Positions 47,699 through 58,131 of a DNA stretch of 64,000 nt are shown piece after piece. The position numbers were made by a program, and so were the translations under genes. The stretch lies in assembly GCA_963930645.1 (NCBI GenBank), contig OZ005650.1, forward strand, positions 235,863,688 to 235,927,687. The letters run 5' to 3'. Each line of letters opens with the position of its first letter. Position 1 is the stretch's first letter. The notes beneath the pieces were generated by a model that was not told the DNA's origin, did no database searches, and saw only the letters and a list, made by a program, of their open reading frames with translations. Source of the DNA: Salticus scenicus. Lineage: Eukaryota > Arthropoda > Arachnida > Araneae > Salticidae.

Positions 47699-48419
47699 TA
47701 ATCGGTGAATTAACTCTTCGGGAAATTGTTCTGCGGAAATTTATCATTAATAATTTTTTCAACAGATGCACGGTCATATATCTCCAAGTAATTAACTCTT
47801 TGACGCACAAGGTAATCACGTACATTTAAATTAGACTGCCACCAGAATTTACGATCAGAATAAAATACAAGAAATAAATTGTTTTTTCTGGTATGTAATA
47901 AAAGAAAAAAAAAATTAATGTTCGGATGTATTTTTGCAGTTGAGACTTAAAAATTGCGTTATTGCGTTAAGGTGTTAAACAACGTTTCTGTCAAGGACAT
48001 GAAAAACGAACATCATCACTAAAACTTCGTAACATTCCAATATTCGTTTCTCCAATATTAAAACACATCTTTGTTGATATTTTCAGAACAGACTAACTCT
48101 TTTAAATATTCAAAAAACATCTCTGGAAAACAGTATCCCTATCACCATTTTCTGTAGTAATGTCATTCTCTGCATCCGGGGAAAAAAAAATGGAGGAAGG
48201 ATGTATTCCATTAAACACAATGCAAAAAATCGAAATTTCAATTATTTTTATAAAAATATTAAAGAACTAGTTTGTATTTGAAACTTAATTTGTTTTATAC
48301 ATGTAGAAAGCAGGAAAAAAATGAAGGTTACATAAGATATTATGTAACAAACTACTAATATTCCCGAAACTCCTCCTTATTTTCACTTTAATTATTCTCG
48401 AAGTCATAGAAGCAGAATT
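47699..48419. other. AT-rich stretch without recognisable genes
   Basis: TTAACTCTTCGGGAAATTGT at 47709 and TTAACTCTTTGACGCACAAG at 47800 are short similar words beside TTAA, but no inverted partner was found. The rest is featureless. Confidence 0.4.
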
Positions 48420-48771
48420 TTTTTTTTAAAGTGCCTTTTGAGATAGTTTTCCAGCTGTTTTTAAAGGCCCTTCTAAGCTTATCTTTGGTGTTGTAAGTTA
48501 TACCATTTCTATAAACTTCATGCACAAGAATGCCCCACAAATTTTCTGTTGAGTTCAGGTCCGGGCTTCTTCATGGCCACTCAAGCATTTGGACGTGATT
48601 AGCTTGGAACCAATATTTTGCGGAGCTTCAGTTGTGAATGGATGCATTACCGTGTTTAAATATGTACTCGCCAGATGTTATCAGAGGTGTCTCCGTCAAT
48701 AAACTTCATGCAGGTATATTTTGATAGTCTTTCGAATTTGTTTGGAAATAAGCAGTTGGTATCGTTCCATT
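48420..48771 (-). pseudogene. Tc1-type transposase, C-terminal fossil
   Basis: On the minus strand one frame reads, in pieces, KHGNASIHN, then KYWFQANHVQMLEWP, RSPDLNSTENLWGILVHEVY, and KLRRAFKNSWKTISKGTL. This is the second-Asp to Glu region of a Tc1-like transposase, with the DNASIH Asp replaced (HGNASIH) and two TGA stops. The Glu survives in STENLWG. The family differs from the intact copy at 13173. Upstream pieces (GPLNGTIPTAYFQTN) near 48720-48780 look like the preceding strand of the same protein. Clearly inactive. Confidence 0.8.
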
Positions 48772-48865
48772 AAGGGCCCTCTTCACTCAGCATTTCCTTT
48801 TCTAAAATCCAATGTTATCCTATGTAAAACTTTCTTTGCACTTAAAACAGTGACATATTATTTGA
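48772..48865. repeat. 94-bp block identical to the end of the window
   Basis: From AAGGGCCCTCTTCACTCAGC to TGACATATTATTTGA the sequence is identical, base for base by eye, to 63907-64000, and the second copy may continue past the window. It adjoins the Tc1-type fossil and is probably a further part of it. Confidence 0.85.
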
Positions 48866-48894
48866 TTGAGATGCGGTTTTTTTTATTGGATTAC

Positions 48895-49064
48895 TCTCAT
48901 TTCGTAAACTGACGCAGCTTTTGTAGATTTTATGAAAAAATAACAGTTGTTTTTTAAGAAAGCTGTTTTATTGCAATATTTGGGTTGATGCATTAAATGG
49001 CTTATAAAAAACTCTTTCAATTTTTTAAAACAGAATTTAAAAAGCTGCGTCAATCTCAAAGAGT
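48895..49064. repeat. Possible 170-bp MITE
   Basis: CTGACGCAGCTTTT near 48910 and AAAAAGCTGCGTCAATCTC near 49039 are inverted, with weaker pairing outside (CTCATTTCG, CAAAGAG). No clear target duplication was found. Confidence 0.4.
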
Positions 49065-49279
49065 TTAATTCAATGCGGAAAAAAATCTTGTATTTTAATA
49101 AAATTTTAAATCAATTAAATTTGCAAAGAAAGTTCAAAAATTTTACAAATTTGTGCCGATTTTCCTCTTTGACACACCCTTTATCTGGCTACGCCTCTCA
49201 TTCGTGGTTTCGAAGAAAAGATGTTTACATTTCTGTGGTGAAGATACGTCTAGGCGTTGTGGTTTTTTATTCAGTTATT

Positions 49280-49510
49280 TTTTTTTTTTTTTTTTAATAT
49301 TATTATTATTATTATAGATTTCACCTGTATTACGGATGTGAGTAACATAACAATTTAGAAGACAATCGTTCAGAGACTTATTTATAGGACATATATGATC
49401 ACATTTTATTTTAAATAGTTTTTCATTGCGCGTAATACTAATATTATATGAATACTTTGTACATAAATCTGATATTTTACTGATAATGCCACGATTGACA
49501 ATATACAAAA
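49280..49510 (-). repeat. Possible LINE 3' end with TAA tail
   Basis: On the minus strand a 77-residue frame ends in IRNTGEIYNNNNN, created by a (TAA)n run at 49298-49316 next to poly-A. Some LINEs, such as the I factor, end in TAA repeats. The protein part is not recognisable, so this could equally be chance next to a microsatellite. Confidence 0.25.
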
Positions 49511-49590
49511 ATTTTTTTTAACAAGTTATATAAAACTTTTTACTAAATTAAGCAGATTTTCAATAATAAATTTTATTTTAAAGTATATAA

Positions 49591-50090
49591 TCTGGTGTGG
49601 CACCCACACGACTTTTTATTACCCTACATTTAAATTTTATAAAGAGAAATTCAGATTGAGGAATAAAATATCAAGTACTGTATAAAATTCTATAGTAAAA
49701 AGAATTTAAGCTAGCTTTACGAATAATTTAATTTGACAAATAATTTTCTGTGGGAAGGGCGGAGGGGAGTACCACCCTTCTCAACCCACATTTGAAACTA
49801 ATATCTACATTTCTATAGAATTCACGACTAATATTAAATTTAAAATTATGTTCAACAATAACTTTCAATCACATTTATTGACAACTTTAATCCGTATCAC
49901 TCGTTGAAACTTATCAATATTGATCAAACTGTTCAAGTATGAATTTCATATGAACTTTAAAATATAACGCTTGAGTTCCCTGCCGGTATTTAGTTTTTAA
50001 AGTTACACTGATAACAGACTCACAAAGAACAACTGTTAAAAACTTTGTTTAATTATTCACGGAATCTCAAAATACGTAGTTATTTAAAAT
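49591..50090 (+). repeat. Hairpin-ended element, type B, 5' part only
   Basis: It begins TCTGGTGTGGCACCCACACG, ACTTTTTATTACCCT. The first part is a hairpin (GTGTGG/CCACAC). A GCGGAGGGGAGTACCACCCT block follows at about 49758, as in the next copy. It lacks microsatellite, conserved block and 3' stem-loop, and lies directly upstream of a complete type B copy in the same orientation. Confidence 0.6.
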
Positions 50091-50092
50091 AA

Positions 50093-51055
50093 TCTGGTGT
50101 GTCACTCACACGACTTTCTCTTACCCTGAAATTTAATACTATAAATACAGGTTGCAGATTAATAGGTAAGATAACGAGTACTGTTATGTAAACCTATGTT
50201 AAACAATTCATATTAAGCTTCTGAAGAGTTTTATATGACAATTAGTTCTGTGTGAGAGGGGCGGTAGCCCCCCCTCAACCCCCCGTTTCATTAATGCACC
50301 TACATTTATATAGAATTTTATTTGGTTATTAAAAAATAATTTATTAAAATTATTATTTAAAAAAATTGTCTTTTATGATAAGGCAGACGATTTCCATATT
50401 AGAGAAGTAGTATAACACCAAATATCCAAAAAAGTCCATTTTATTCTCAATTAAAAAAAAAAAAAAACTTTTTTTTTTTCGTTAAAAGTAAAAAAATCGA
50501 TAACTTTGTTTTAAATTATCGCAGATCGATGGTTCAACCATTCGTTTTAAAGGTATTGGCGAGCTCTTTTGAAAGATACCCATCATGAAAATTTACTCCC
50601 CTCGAGGGGGGACTTCCCCCCAGGGGGGAGGCGAGGCTCCTACATACACAATTTTTTCCCCAGTTAACTGTCTCTATTACAAAATACATATATTTGTTTC
50701 ATTTGGTTTAGTGCAGTCTATAGACGTTAAACTCTATTTTCCTGCAATTTCCCCCATACACGTAATGTATTAGAATTATCTTGATTGTCCCTGTACACGA
50801 ACCATTTGCTTGATATTAACGAAAAGCTTAGTGTAGCATCCCTATATGATACACATTTAGAATACCAAGTTTGAACTTTCTGCCATAATTTGTTTTTGAG
50901 ATATGCTGATGACAGACAGACACACAGACCATTTGCTAAAAACATGATTTTCGTATTCAGGGGACCTCAAAACGTGTAAATATAACAAAATCTCGCGTTC
51001 GAAAATTTGACCCAAAAACAATACTTTCTCTACCTTATGGGTAAGAGAAAGTAAA
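50093..51055 (+). mobile_element. Hairpin-ended element, type B, complete copy (HINE-like)
   Basis: The 5' end TCTGGTGTGTCACTCACACG forms a small hairpin. ACTTTCTCTTACCC (50113-50126) is exactly complementary, over 14 bases, to GGGTAAGAGAAAGT (51039-51052) in the 3' stem-loop, whose other arm is ACTTTCTCTACC (51023-51034). Inside lie GGCGGTAGCCCCCCCTCAAC, the module shared with type A (50340-50620), a TGTCCCTGTACACGAACC unit, ACAGACAGACACACAGAC and GGGGACCTCAAAACGTGTAA. This is the best example of the shared plan. No protein is encoded; the mobilising enzyme must come from elsewhere. Confidence 0.75.
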
Positions 51056-51164
51056 AAAAAAAAAAAACAAGACTTCAAATTAAACTAAATATTTTATTTA
51101 CTCTTAGGTATGAAGAATTAATTTACATTCCTGAGCAAAATAAGTTGTATTAATATTGAAGTCT

Positions 51165-51460
51165 AGGAATTGAGTGAAACAAATATTTTTAATGACATAA
51201 GCAAGTTGATTTTATAACTGAAGAAACTAAAACTAATTAAAGTTTGCAAGAAATGGGAGTCAAGTGTTTATGAAATTATTTATAAACGACGAAATCACAC
51301 TATTATTTTCAAAGATTTTGCGCTCTTATTTTCACGCCTAACATAAAAGCACAGCTGAAATTTTAAGTATGGTACCTGAACATGAACGCTGTTTCTATGC
51401 GTTCTTTTAGAATTACAGTAACTGGATATCAAGCTGTGTATCGATATTAATAAAATCAGA
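51165..51460. repeat. Dispersed ~300-bp repeat, copy 1
   Basis: Aligns by eye with 53940-54260: GAAACAAATATTTTTAATGA, AGCAAGTTGATTTTATAAC, GCAAGAAATGGGAGTC, TTTAGAATTACAGTAACTGG and ATATCAAGCTGTGTATCG correspond in order. The two copies flank the CTAGT-ended element at 51550-53536 on both sides. I do not recognise the family. Confidence 0.6.
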
Positions 51461-51549
51461 CTTTTCTCTGTAAATATATCAGGAAAAAAAAAAAAAAAAA
51501 AAAAAGCGATATCTTCACTTTTCACACACCATAAAATTCGAAAATTACT

Positions 51550-53536
51550 TCAGAAAATTTTGTCTGTGTGTGTGTCATCGTGTCTATATGTCTGTAACGC
51601 TATTATTGTCCGGGTATCACGTGAGAATGGCTGGATGGAATTCAACGGCGCTTGGCAGAAATTTAGGTCTTTACGCAACTAAAATCTGCCAACTTTTTCG
51701 AAATTCCCTCCCCAGTTATCGCCGGGATGGGGGGAACAAAAGTTAAAAACATGTTTGTAAGCATAACACCGCTCCAAATTACTTCACTGTAAAGAAATTG
51801 AACATATAAAGAATAGACATGAGTATAAATAAAACGTTATCTGCAATTTAGAAATTTTCGATTATTAATCCTTTCAGCCGCAGTGTTCCCGCTGATGGAA
51901 CACCTAATTTTAATTCTCAAGTGCAAAAACTCATCCCGTAAATTTTTTAGCAAAAATTTACGTTTATAACATATTAGAAAAGGCCCCTTTTTTTAACCTG
52001 AAAATTTAAAATTTCTTTTATTTAAATTTTGTTCGTAAATTCCGGTGGCGAGAAATTTCGCAATTTCCAAATTTTTTAAAGAACTCTACAAAAAAATGGA
52101 ACAAAGATGTTAAAAAAAGCTACGAGACTTCCTTAGAAAATTTCCAAAAACACATTTTTTTTTTCCTAATTTCCGATGTTTTTGTGAGGAGGGGGTTACG
52201 AATGGTCAAAATCGAGACAACCCTTTTAGCGCTAAATTTTTCCTGAGAAATCTATGATTATATGTATCTATCCGACACCTAAAGTAATGGGATTTATTGG
52301 AATAAATAAAACATTGTGATTTAGGAAATTTCGATTTTTAAGGGAAAGGATGAGGAAAATCAACTTTTGGCGGAAAATTTTTCAAATTCCAGATTTTTAG
52401 TAAAATTTTAACAAAAATGGAAAAAAGATGTTGAAAACAGCCATGGGTCTTCTTTAAGACATTTTCAAATCTCATTTTTTTTTTTTTTTTTTTTTTTTTA
52501 AGGGGGGGGGGGATAGGTATGTGTTACAAAGGGCAAATTCGAGTCACCACTTTTAGCGCTAAATTTGTCCTGCGAAATTTATGAGAGCTGTGGTCAGGGT
52601 CAGAAAGTTTGATGCTTGGATTGCTTATATATGTATCCGACCCCTAAAGTAACGGAATTTATCGAAATCTCCCCCCCTTTCACCCTGGGGGGTAGGAAGC
52701 CAAAAAAAAAAGTTTATAAGCATAACTCGGCCCCAAATTACTTCACGCTGAAGAAATTGCACATGAGGAAACAAGATTTGAGTATAAATAAAACATTATG
52801 TACGATTTTGTAATTCTTGACAGGAGGGAGGAAAGAAATCGTTTTTTGGGGGAAAATTTTAGAAATTCCGGATTTTTTAGTAGAGCTCTACTGAAATGGT
52901 ACAAATGTATTGAAAAAAGCTATGTGTCTTATTTAGGATATTTCCAAAAACACATTTTCTTTCTTTGTGTGTGTGTGTGTGTGTGTAAAATTTTCGATTT
53001 TTTTTTTTTTTTTTTGGGGGGGGGGGGGGGGCGTTACGACGGAGCTTATTTGAGACCCTCCCTTTTAGCGCTAAATTTGTCTTGGGAAATCCACGGGATT
53101 AATGGTCGTTAAATTTGGCGCGTAAATTTTTTATATGTATCCGACACTTATTGTAACGGGATTTTACAAAATTCCTCCTTTACCCTACCACCCGAGGGGG
53201 GGGGGGGCAAGAAACACGTGTAAAATCTCGTTTTTCCTTTTGAATTTGCTTTAAATTATCTTAGATTGGCGAATTTTGATGTATGGATGTGGATCAAGTG
53301 TACGCATTATTTACTTTGGTGGGATTTCACATAATTTCGAACTTACCCGCTGGGGAAGCGATAAGAAGTGGGTAGGTCGCTGCCGAAGGCAGTGTGGACC
53401 CGGACTTCTCACGTTGCAAGCGGGAAAACCTCTACCGAACACATCGGAAATTTTAACGTAGGTTATTAACAATGATATGGGATTTTGACAACTTATTTAA
53501 GTATAGTGCCCAGTGAAGTGGGCAAAGCTTGCTAGT
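51550..53536 (+). mobile_element. CTAGT-ended element with internal tandem units
   Basis: It starts at a TGTGTGTGTGTCATCG leader, then TGTCTATATGTCTGTAACGC, and ends with AGTGCCCAGTGAAGTGGGCA, AAGCTTGCTAGT, a diverged form of the terminus at 6631. At least three units of unequal length (about 320-530 bases) share TTTTAGCGCTAAATTT, TATGTATCYGACMCCTAAAG and AAATTCCGGATTTTT-like phrases. Units contain T-run then G-run junctions (52478-52513 and 52997-53032). Near the 3' end is GGTCGCTGCCGAAGGCAGTG, linking it to the array at 55745. Non-coding. Confidence 0.55.
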
Positions 53537-53868
53537 TTATAATGAAACTAATTTTAAAGTTATGTAATAACACATACACACATACACAAAAATAAATAAA
53601 TAAATAATAATAATAATAGAGTTTTTCCGCATCTTATTAGATATGTTTATCTAATTTAATATAAAGGGATGTGTGTTATAGATACAAGAAATCTGTGTTA
53701 TAGATACAAGACTTCATTCGTCTTTCGAACACTAACTAAACGGTTCTACAAATCAATTAAAGCAAGACAAATAAACAAAAAAGTAAATTATGATAGCTTG
53801 TTTGAGTTTTATCGCCAAATAGAATGTTGTTTAATATAATGCTGTTCCATTTCAAATAATTAGAGCCC
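53537..53868. other. AT-rich stretch with AAATA/AAT microsatellite
   Basis: An AAATAAATAAATAATAATAA run at about 53588-53619 is the only notable structure. No gene was recognised. Confidence 0.5.
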
Positions 53869-53939
53869 ATAGATCATATTGATAAAGAATTTTTCTTTAT
53901 GTCTCTGTAAAAAACTATAAGAGCTAATAAGTCTATGAA

Positions 53940-54260
53940 TGATTGCAAGAAACAAATATTTTTAATATTATAAGCAAGTTGACTTTATGACCGAGAAGAA
54001 TGTAACAATATGAATTTTGGAATACAAAGGAGAAGAATATGAAGTCGGCAGGAAATGGGACCTGGAATGTTTATAAAATTATTTCTAAACAACGAAACCG
54101 CATCAGTACTTTGAAAGATTTCGCGCGCTGGTTTTTCGCGCCCAGTGATGTAAAGGTGCTGACAAGTGCTGGCATTTTCAATATGGTATACGAACACTGA
54201 GTTCATCCATTGTTTTAGAATTACGATAATAGATATCAAGTTGGTATATTTGTAATAAAA
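53940..54260. repeat. Dispersed ~300-bp repeat, copy 2
   Basis: Partner of 51165-51460 in the same orientation. A fragment of the 170-bp unit (CATATTGATAAAGAATTTTT, TGTCTCTGTAAAAAACTAT) lies just before it at 53869-53925. A minus-strand frame of 84 residues crosses it, with no known domain. Confidence 0.6.
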
Positions 54261-54429
54261 TTGTAAAATTTTATCTTAAAGTTCATATAATATCTCAAAA
54301 TATTAGAGGTTTTCATATATTATTAGATATATAGATATGTATAGTTCTAGATATAAAAAAGATGATAGAAATAGAATTTTAGTTCAAGTTAAATTAGTAT
54401 TTCAAAAATTACCGTGATATGAAATTTTA

Positions 54430-55440
54430 AAGTTGCACCGTGATTTCAAGTGGCCAATACTTGTAAAAAAAGACAGAATGAGGTGAACAGCGAACTTATC
54501 TTAGATGTTTGAATGATAAATCAACTACCCAAATTTGATACAAAATTCATTCAGTAATTACAAAAGTTATGATGATAATAAAATTTTCAAGTGGCCGCCA
54601 CTTGAAAATAAAATTGCAGAACAAGTTATCAAGCGAACGTATCCAAGATATTTGAACCATAAGTTCACTGTCCAACTTTTGTTTGAATCAATTTAATATT
54701 TTAAAAGTTATCTTGATGGCACATTTTCACGTGACAGTGTGATTTCAAGTGGCTGCAACTTGAAAATAAGATGTTGGAATAAGTTGCCCAGTGAACTCAT
54801 CCAAGATAATTATATGATAAGATCACTGTTCAACTTTGGTTCGAATTGAATCAAAATTTAAAAAGTTATGCTTGTAAAAAGTTCATTAATAAAGTTCATC
54901 GAGACCCTTATGTTATGTATATTTACATTAAAATACAAACAAATCTGGCTTTAAATACACTTTTCACAATGTGGGTTTGAAATTTTCAAGTGGCTGCCAC
55001 TTGAAAACAAAATGTCAGAGCAACTTGGTTACCCTACTCATCCAAGATATTTATAAGATCAGTTAGCAATGCAAATTTGGTTCGATTTGGAGCATTATTT
55101 CGGGAGTTATCGTGATGACAAATTTCATTATAAATAGACAGATAAATATATAGATAAACGAAGTGGTTGCAATAGGACGATTTAAAAAAAAATCATCCTA
55201 AACAGTTTTTTTTTTCCCTAAAAAAAACCTGTTTTTTTGCCTACCCTTCGAAAAAAAGCATTTGGATGATATTGTGATCACTGACATACATACACATACA
55301 TCATCATCATCATCATCATTATGAAAATAGTAAAAATGAACTCATGGGACCTCAAAACATGTAGATACGCCAACATCGTAAAGCCAGAATTTTGTCACGA
55401 TTACAATGATTTCCTTACGTATGTATTTTCGGAAAGCAAA
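54430..55440 (+). mobile_element. Hairpin-ended element with palindrome-bearing tandem units
   Basis: Four units (centres near 54458, 54596, 54748 and 54996) each contain a palindrome of the type TTTCAAGTGGCNGCCACTTG. The second is a perfect 27-base palindrome (13-base arms, single central C) at 54583-54609. Units also share CAAGCGAACGTATCCAAGAT-like and AAAAGTTATCNTGATG phrases. After them come ACATACATACACATACATC with an ATC run, GGGACCTCAAAACATGTAG (55350-55368), and a 3' stem-loop (TTTCCTTACG / CGGAAAGC, about 55409-55436). A trace of the same unit is at 58055-58080. The 5' end is not clear. Confidence 0.65.
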
Positions 55441-55744
55441 AAACTGCATGAAAGGTATGTGAATCATTTAATTTCATCATGCTTAATAACTAATTTTTAA
55501 AAGGTATATGAGGTATATGTGTCTATGAGAGAGGAAATGACAATGCAGTTGTAAACAATGGAGGGAAAAAGTGGAGGATTGAAATTCAAGATATAAAATA
55601 TACCTTTACATCCACCCTTAGAAAAATACAAATATTTCATTTATTAAATAGTGTAAATTTTGCTTATTCCATGTCTATTTTGAAATAATTACAAGATAAA
55701 AAGATCTTTTTATATACCATGTTTTTAAATTTTCTGTTCAATCA
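55441..55744. other. AT-rich stretch without recognisable features
   Basis: Nothing recognisable between the element ending at 55440 and the 147-bp array. Confidence 0.5.
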
Positions 55745-56790
55745 TATAAACGCTACCGAAGGCAGCGGGAACCCAGAGCAACTGTATAATTTTTTTAAAA
55801 AATTCATTGCTCTCGTGTTTTGAGCTATTATAAAAGTTTCAAATGTCTAGCTATTTGGGAAGTTAGTGAAAAATCGATTGTAAGCTTTGTACTGATAACG
55901 CTGCCAAAGGCAGCAGGAACCCGAAACATTTGGCTAAAGGTATTAAAAAAATGCATTTTAACCGTATTCTGAACTATTCTGAAAGTTTCAAATGTCTAGC
56001 TAGTCGGGAAGTTTGTTAAATAAATTTTCGTTCGAATCATATAAACGCTGCCGAAGGCAGTAGGGACCTGAATCAGTTGACTAAAAGTATAAAAAAAAAT
56101 GTATTGTCACTGTATTCTGAGCTCTCCTGAAGTTTTCAAATGTCTAGCTAGTCGAGAAGTTAGTGAAAAATCGATTACAAGCTTTGTACTGGTAACGCTG
56201 CCGAAGGCAGCAGGAACCCGGAGTAGTTGGTTAAAAATATTTAAAAAATGCATTTTCACCATGTTCTGAACTATTCTGAAAGTTTCCAATGTCTAGCTAG
56301 TCGGGTAGTTAAGTAAATTTTCTGTTGAATCATATAAACGCTGCCGAAGGCAGTGGGGACCTGAACCAGTTGACTAAAAGTATTAAAAAAATGTATTGTC
56401 ACCGTGTTTTGAGCTATCCTGAAAGTTTCAAATGTCTAGCTAGTCGGAAAGTTAGGAAAAAATCGATTGCAATCTTTGTACTGATAACGCTGCCGAAGGC
56501 AGCGGGAACCCGAAACAGTTGGCTAAAGGTATTAAAAATATGCATTTTAACCTTATTCTGAACTATTCTGAAAGTTTCAAATGTCTAGCTAGTCGGGAAG
56601 TTAGTTAAATAAATTTTCTGCCGAATCATATAAACGCTGCCGAAGGCAGCGGAACTTTAAGCAGTTGACTAAAATTATTAGAAAAATGTATTGTCACCGT
56701 GTTGTGAGCTGTCCTGAAAATTTCAAATATCTAGCTAGTCGGGAAGTTAGTTAAAAATCGATTGCAAGATTTGTCCCTGACAAACACACA
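55745..56790 (+). repeat. 147-bp tandem array with GCTGCCGAAGGCAGC hairpin
   Basis: AACGCTGCCGAAGGCAG (with variants) starts units near 55749, 55898, 56046, 56195, 56338, 56487 and 56634, a period near 147. Units alternate between two lead-ins, AAATCGATTGNAAGCTTTGT and TCTGTTGAATCATATAAACG, so the higher-order period is about 294. The core GCTGCC-GAA-GGCAGC is a perfect hairpin, followed by GGGAACCCG. All units share TCAAATGTCTAGCTAGTCGG. The array ends in an ACAAACACACAAACACAC run at 56779-56807. The short open frames within it are not genes. Confidence 0.85.
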
Positions 56791-56870
56791 AACACACAAA
56801 CACACAAGAATCGAAGTTAATATAAACATGGTAAAATTCAAATTGATTATACAAACATATTAATAAAATA

Positions 56871-57836
56871 TCTGGTGTGAAACAACAACACGACTTCCAT
56901 TACAAACTATTACACATATTATATGCATTTTTTGGAGATAATGTGATCACAAGATATAAAAGTGACCTAAAGAAGTAGAAACCTAACATTTTTCTGGTAA
57001 GATAAACTTTATACACATGTAAAGACATATAAAACGAAGCGTACATAAAGCGAGGTAAAAAAAAAAGGAAAAATAATATATATATATATATATATGTAGT
57101 AGAGTTATTTTTTGAAACACCAATTTTCGAGATCTACCTAAACTTCTGACCTACCTAAACAGGGTAGCAGTTAATTTTCCTCTAATAATTACGTGATACA
57201 TAAGAAAGAAATGGATTTATATAACAATTTTCAAGAAAATCGTTAAAGCCGTTTTTGAGATACCAAATTTTACCAAAACTCAATCATTGACAGGAAAACA
57301 ATAATTACATACAAAAGCATATTTAAAAGTGAGTTAATATGGCGAGTTTGAAAAAAAATCCGTACAGCTGGTTTTAAAGGAAAGCACTTCCGAGACCTGA
57401 AATTGAGCTATTTATACAGACCGCCTGTCAATTTTTCTGAACTAACCAGCTATATCATTCGAAAGGACATCTAATAGAGTGTTTATGTAACAAATTTGAA
57501 GAAAATCGTTCGAGCCGTTTTTGAGATACGGACGCCCACTTACGGTTTCCGATGTCCCACTTCCGGTTTTTCAATTTTCTCCAAAATATGGAAAATTCAT
57601 CTGAACACCAAACTTGTTTCAATTCTGAAGTTTCGTAGTTCTATCTTTATTAGTCTCCGATACATAATAGCCAGAAGATCCCCCTTCACACACACACATT
57701 GACCAATTGCCAAAAACCACTTTTTTGGACTCAGAGGACCTTAAAACGTGTAAATCAGGTGAAATCTCGATATCGAATTATCAGACCGAATACAAATACT
57801 TCCATTACATACTGTAGTAGGGTAATAGAAGTAAAA
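56871..57836 (+). mobile_element. Hairpin-ended element, type C, copy 1 (HINE-like)
   Basis: The 5' end is TCTGGTGTGAAACAACAACA, CGACTTCCATTAC. The 3' stem-loop has arms ACTTCCATTAC (57798-57808) and GTAATAGAAGT (57822-57832); its right arm also pairs with the 5' subterminal copy (56893-56903) save one base. Internal units share GAAAATCGTT, GCCGTTTTTGAGATAC and TTTTCTGAACTAACCAGCTA. The microsatellite is short (CACACACACACA, 57690), then GGACCTTAAAACGTGTAAAT. There is no protein. Confidence 0.75.
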
Positions 57837-58131
57837 AATGTTTTTTTTTTTTTTTTTATAAATTGAAAGAATAAAGATAATTTTTAATTTACGACTCGCA
57901 AATAATTAATTGTGAATAAAAGTGGACGAAATGGTATTTTATCTGGGACGGTTTTAACCAGGTTTTTTCAATTATGGAAAAAAAACGAACAACCCTGTAT
58001 CAACATAACTTAAATAACTTCCGGAAATTCAAATTTGGTATTTTGAAATTGGTATGTGGCTGCTACTTGTAAAGTTGATCAAGACTGGCAAGTTTCAAGA
58101 CACATTAATAAGAGTCTTGTATTTTATTTAT

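Noticed and set aside
50905..50935. Hammerhead-type ribozyme suggested by CTGATGA upstream of a stem-loop
   Set aside because: The GAAAC core and flanking stems expected of a hammerhead are not present in the right places; related copies read CTGATAA.
51868..51900. Another TTAA MITE starting TTAATCCTTTCAGCCGCAG
   Set aside because: No inverted partner with TTAA lies downstream, and the position is inside a CTAGT-ended element.
53985..54239. 84-residue minus-strand frame as a small gene
   Set aside because: It lies in a dispersed repeat whose other copy (51165-51460) does not keep the frame.
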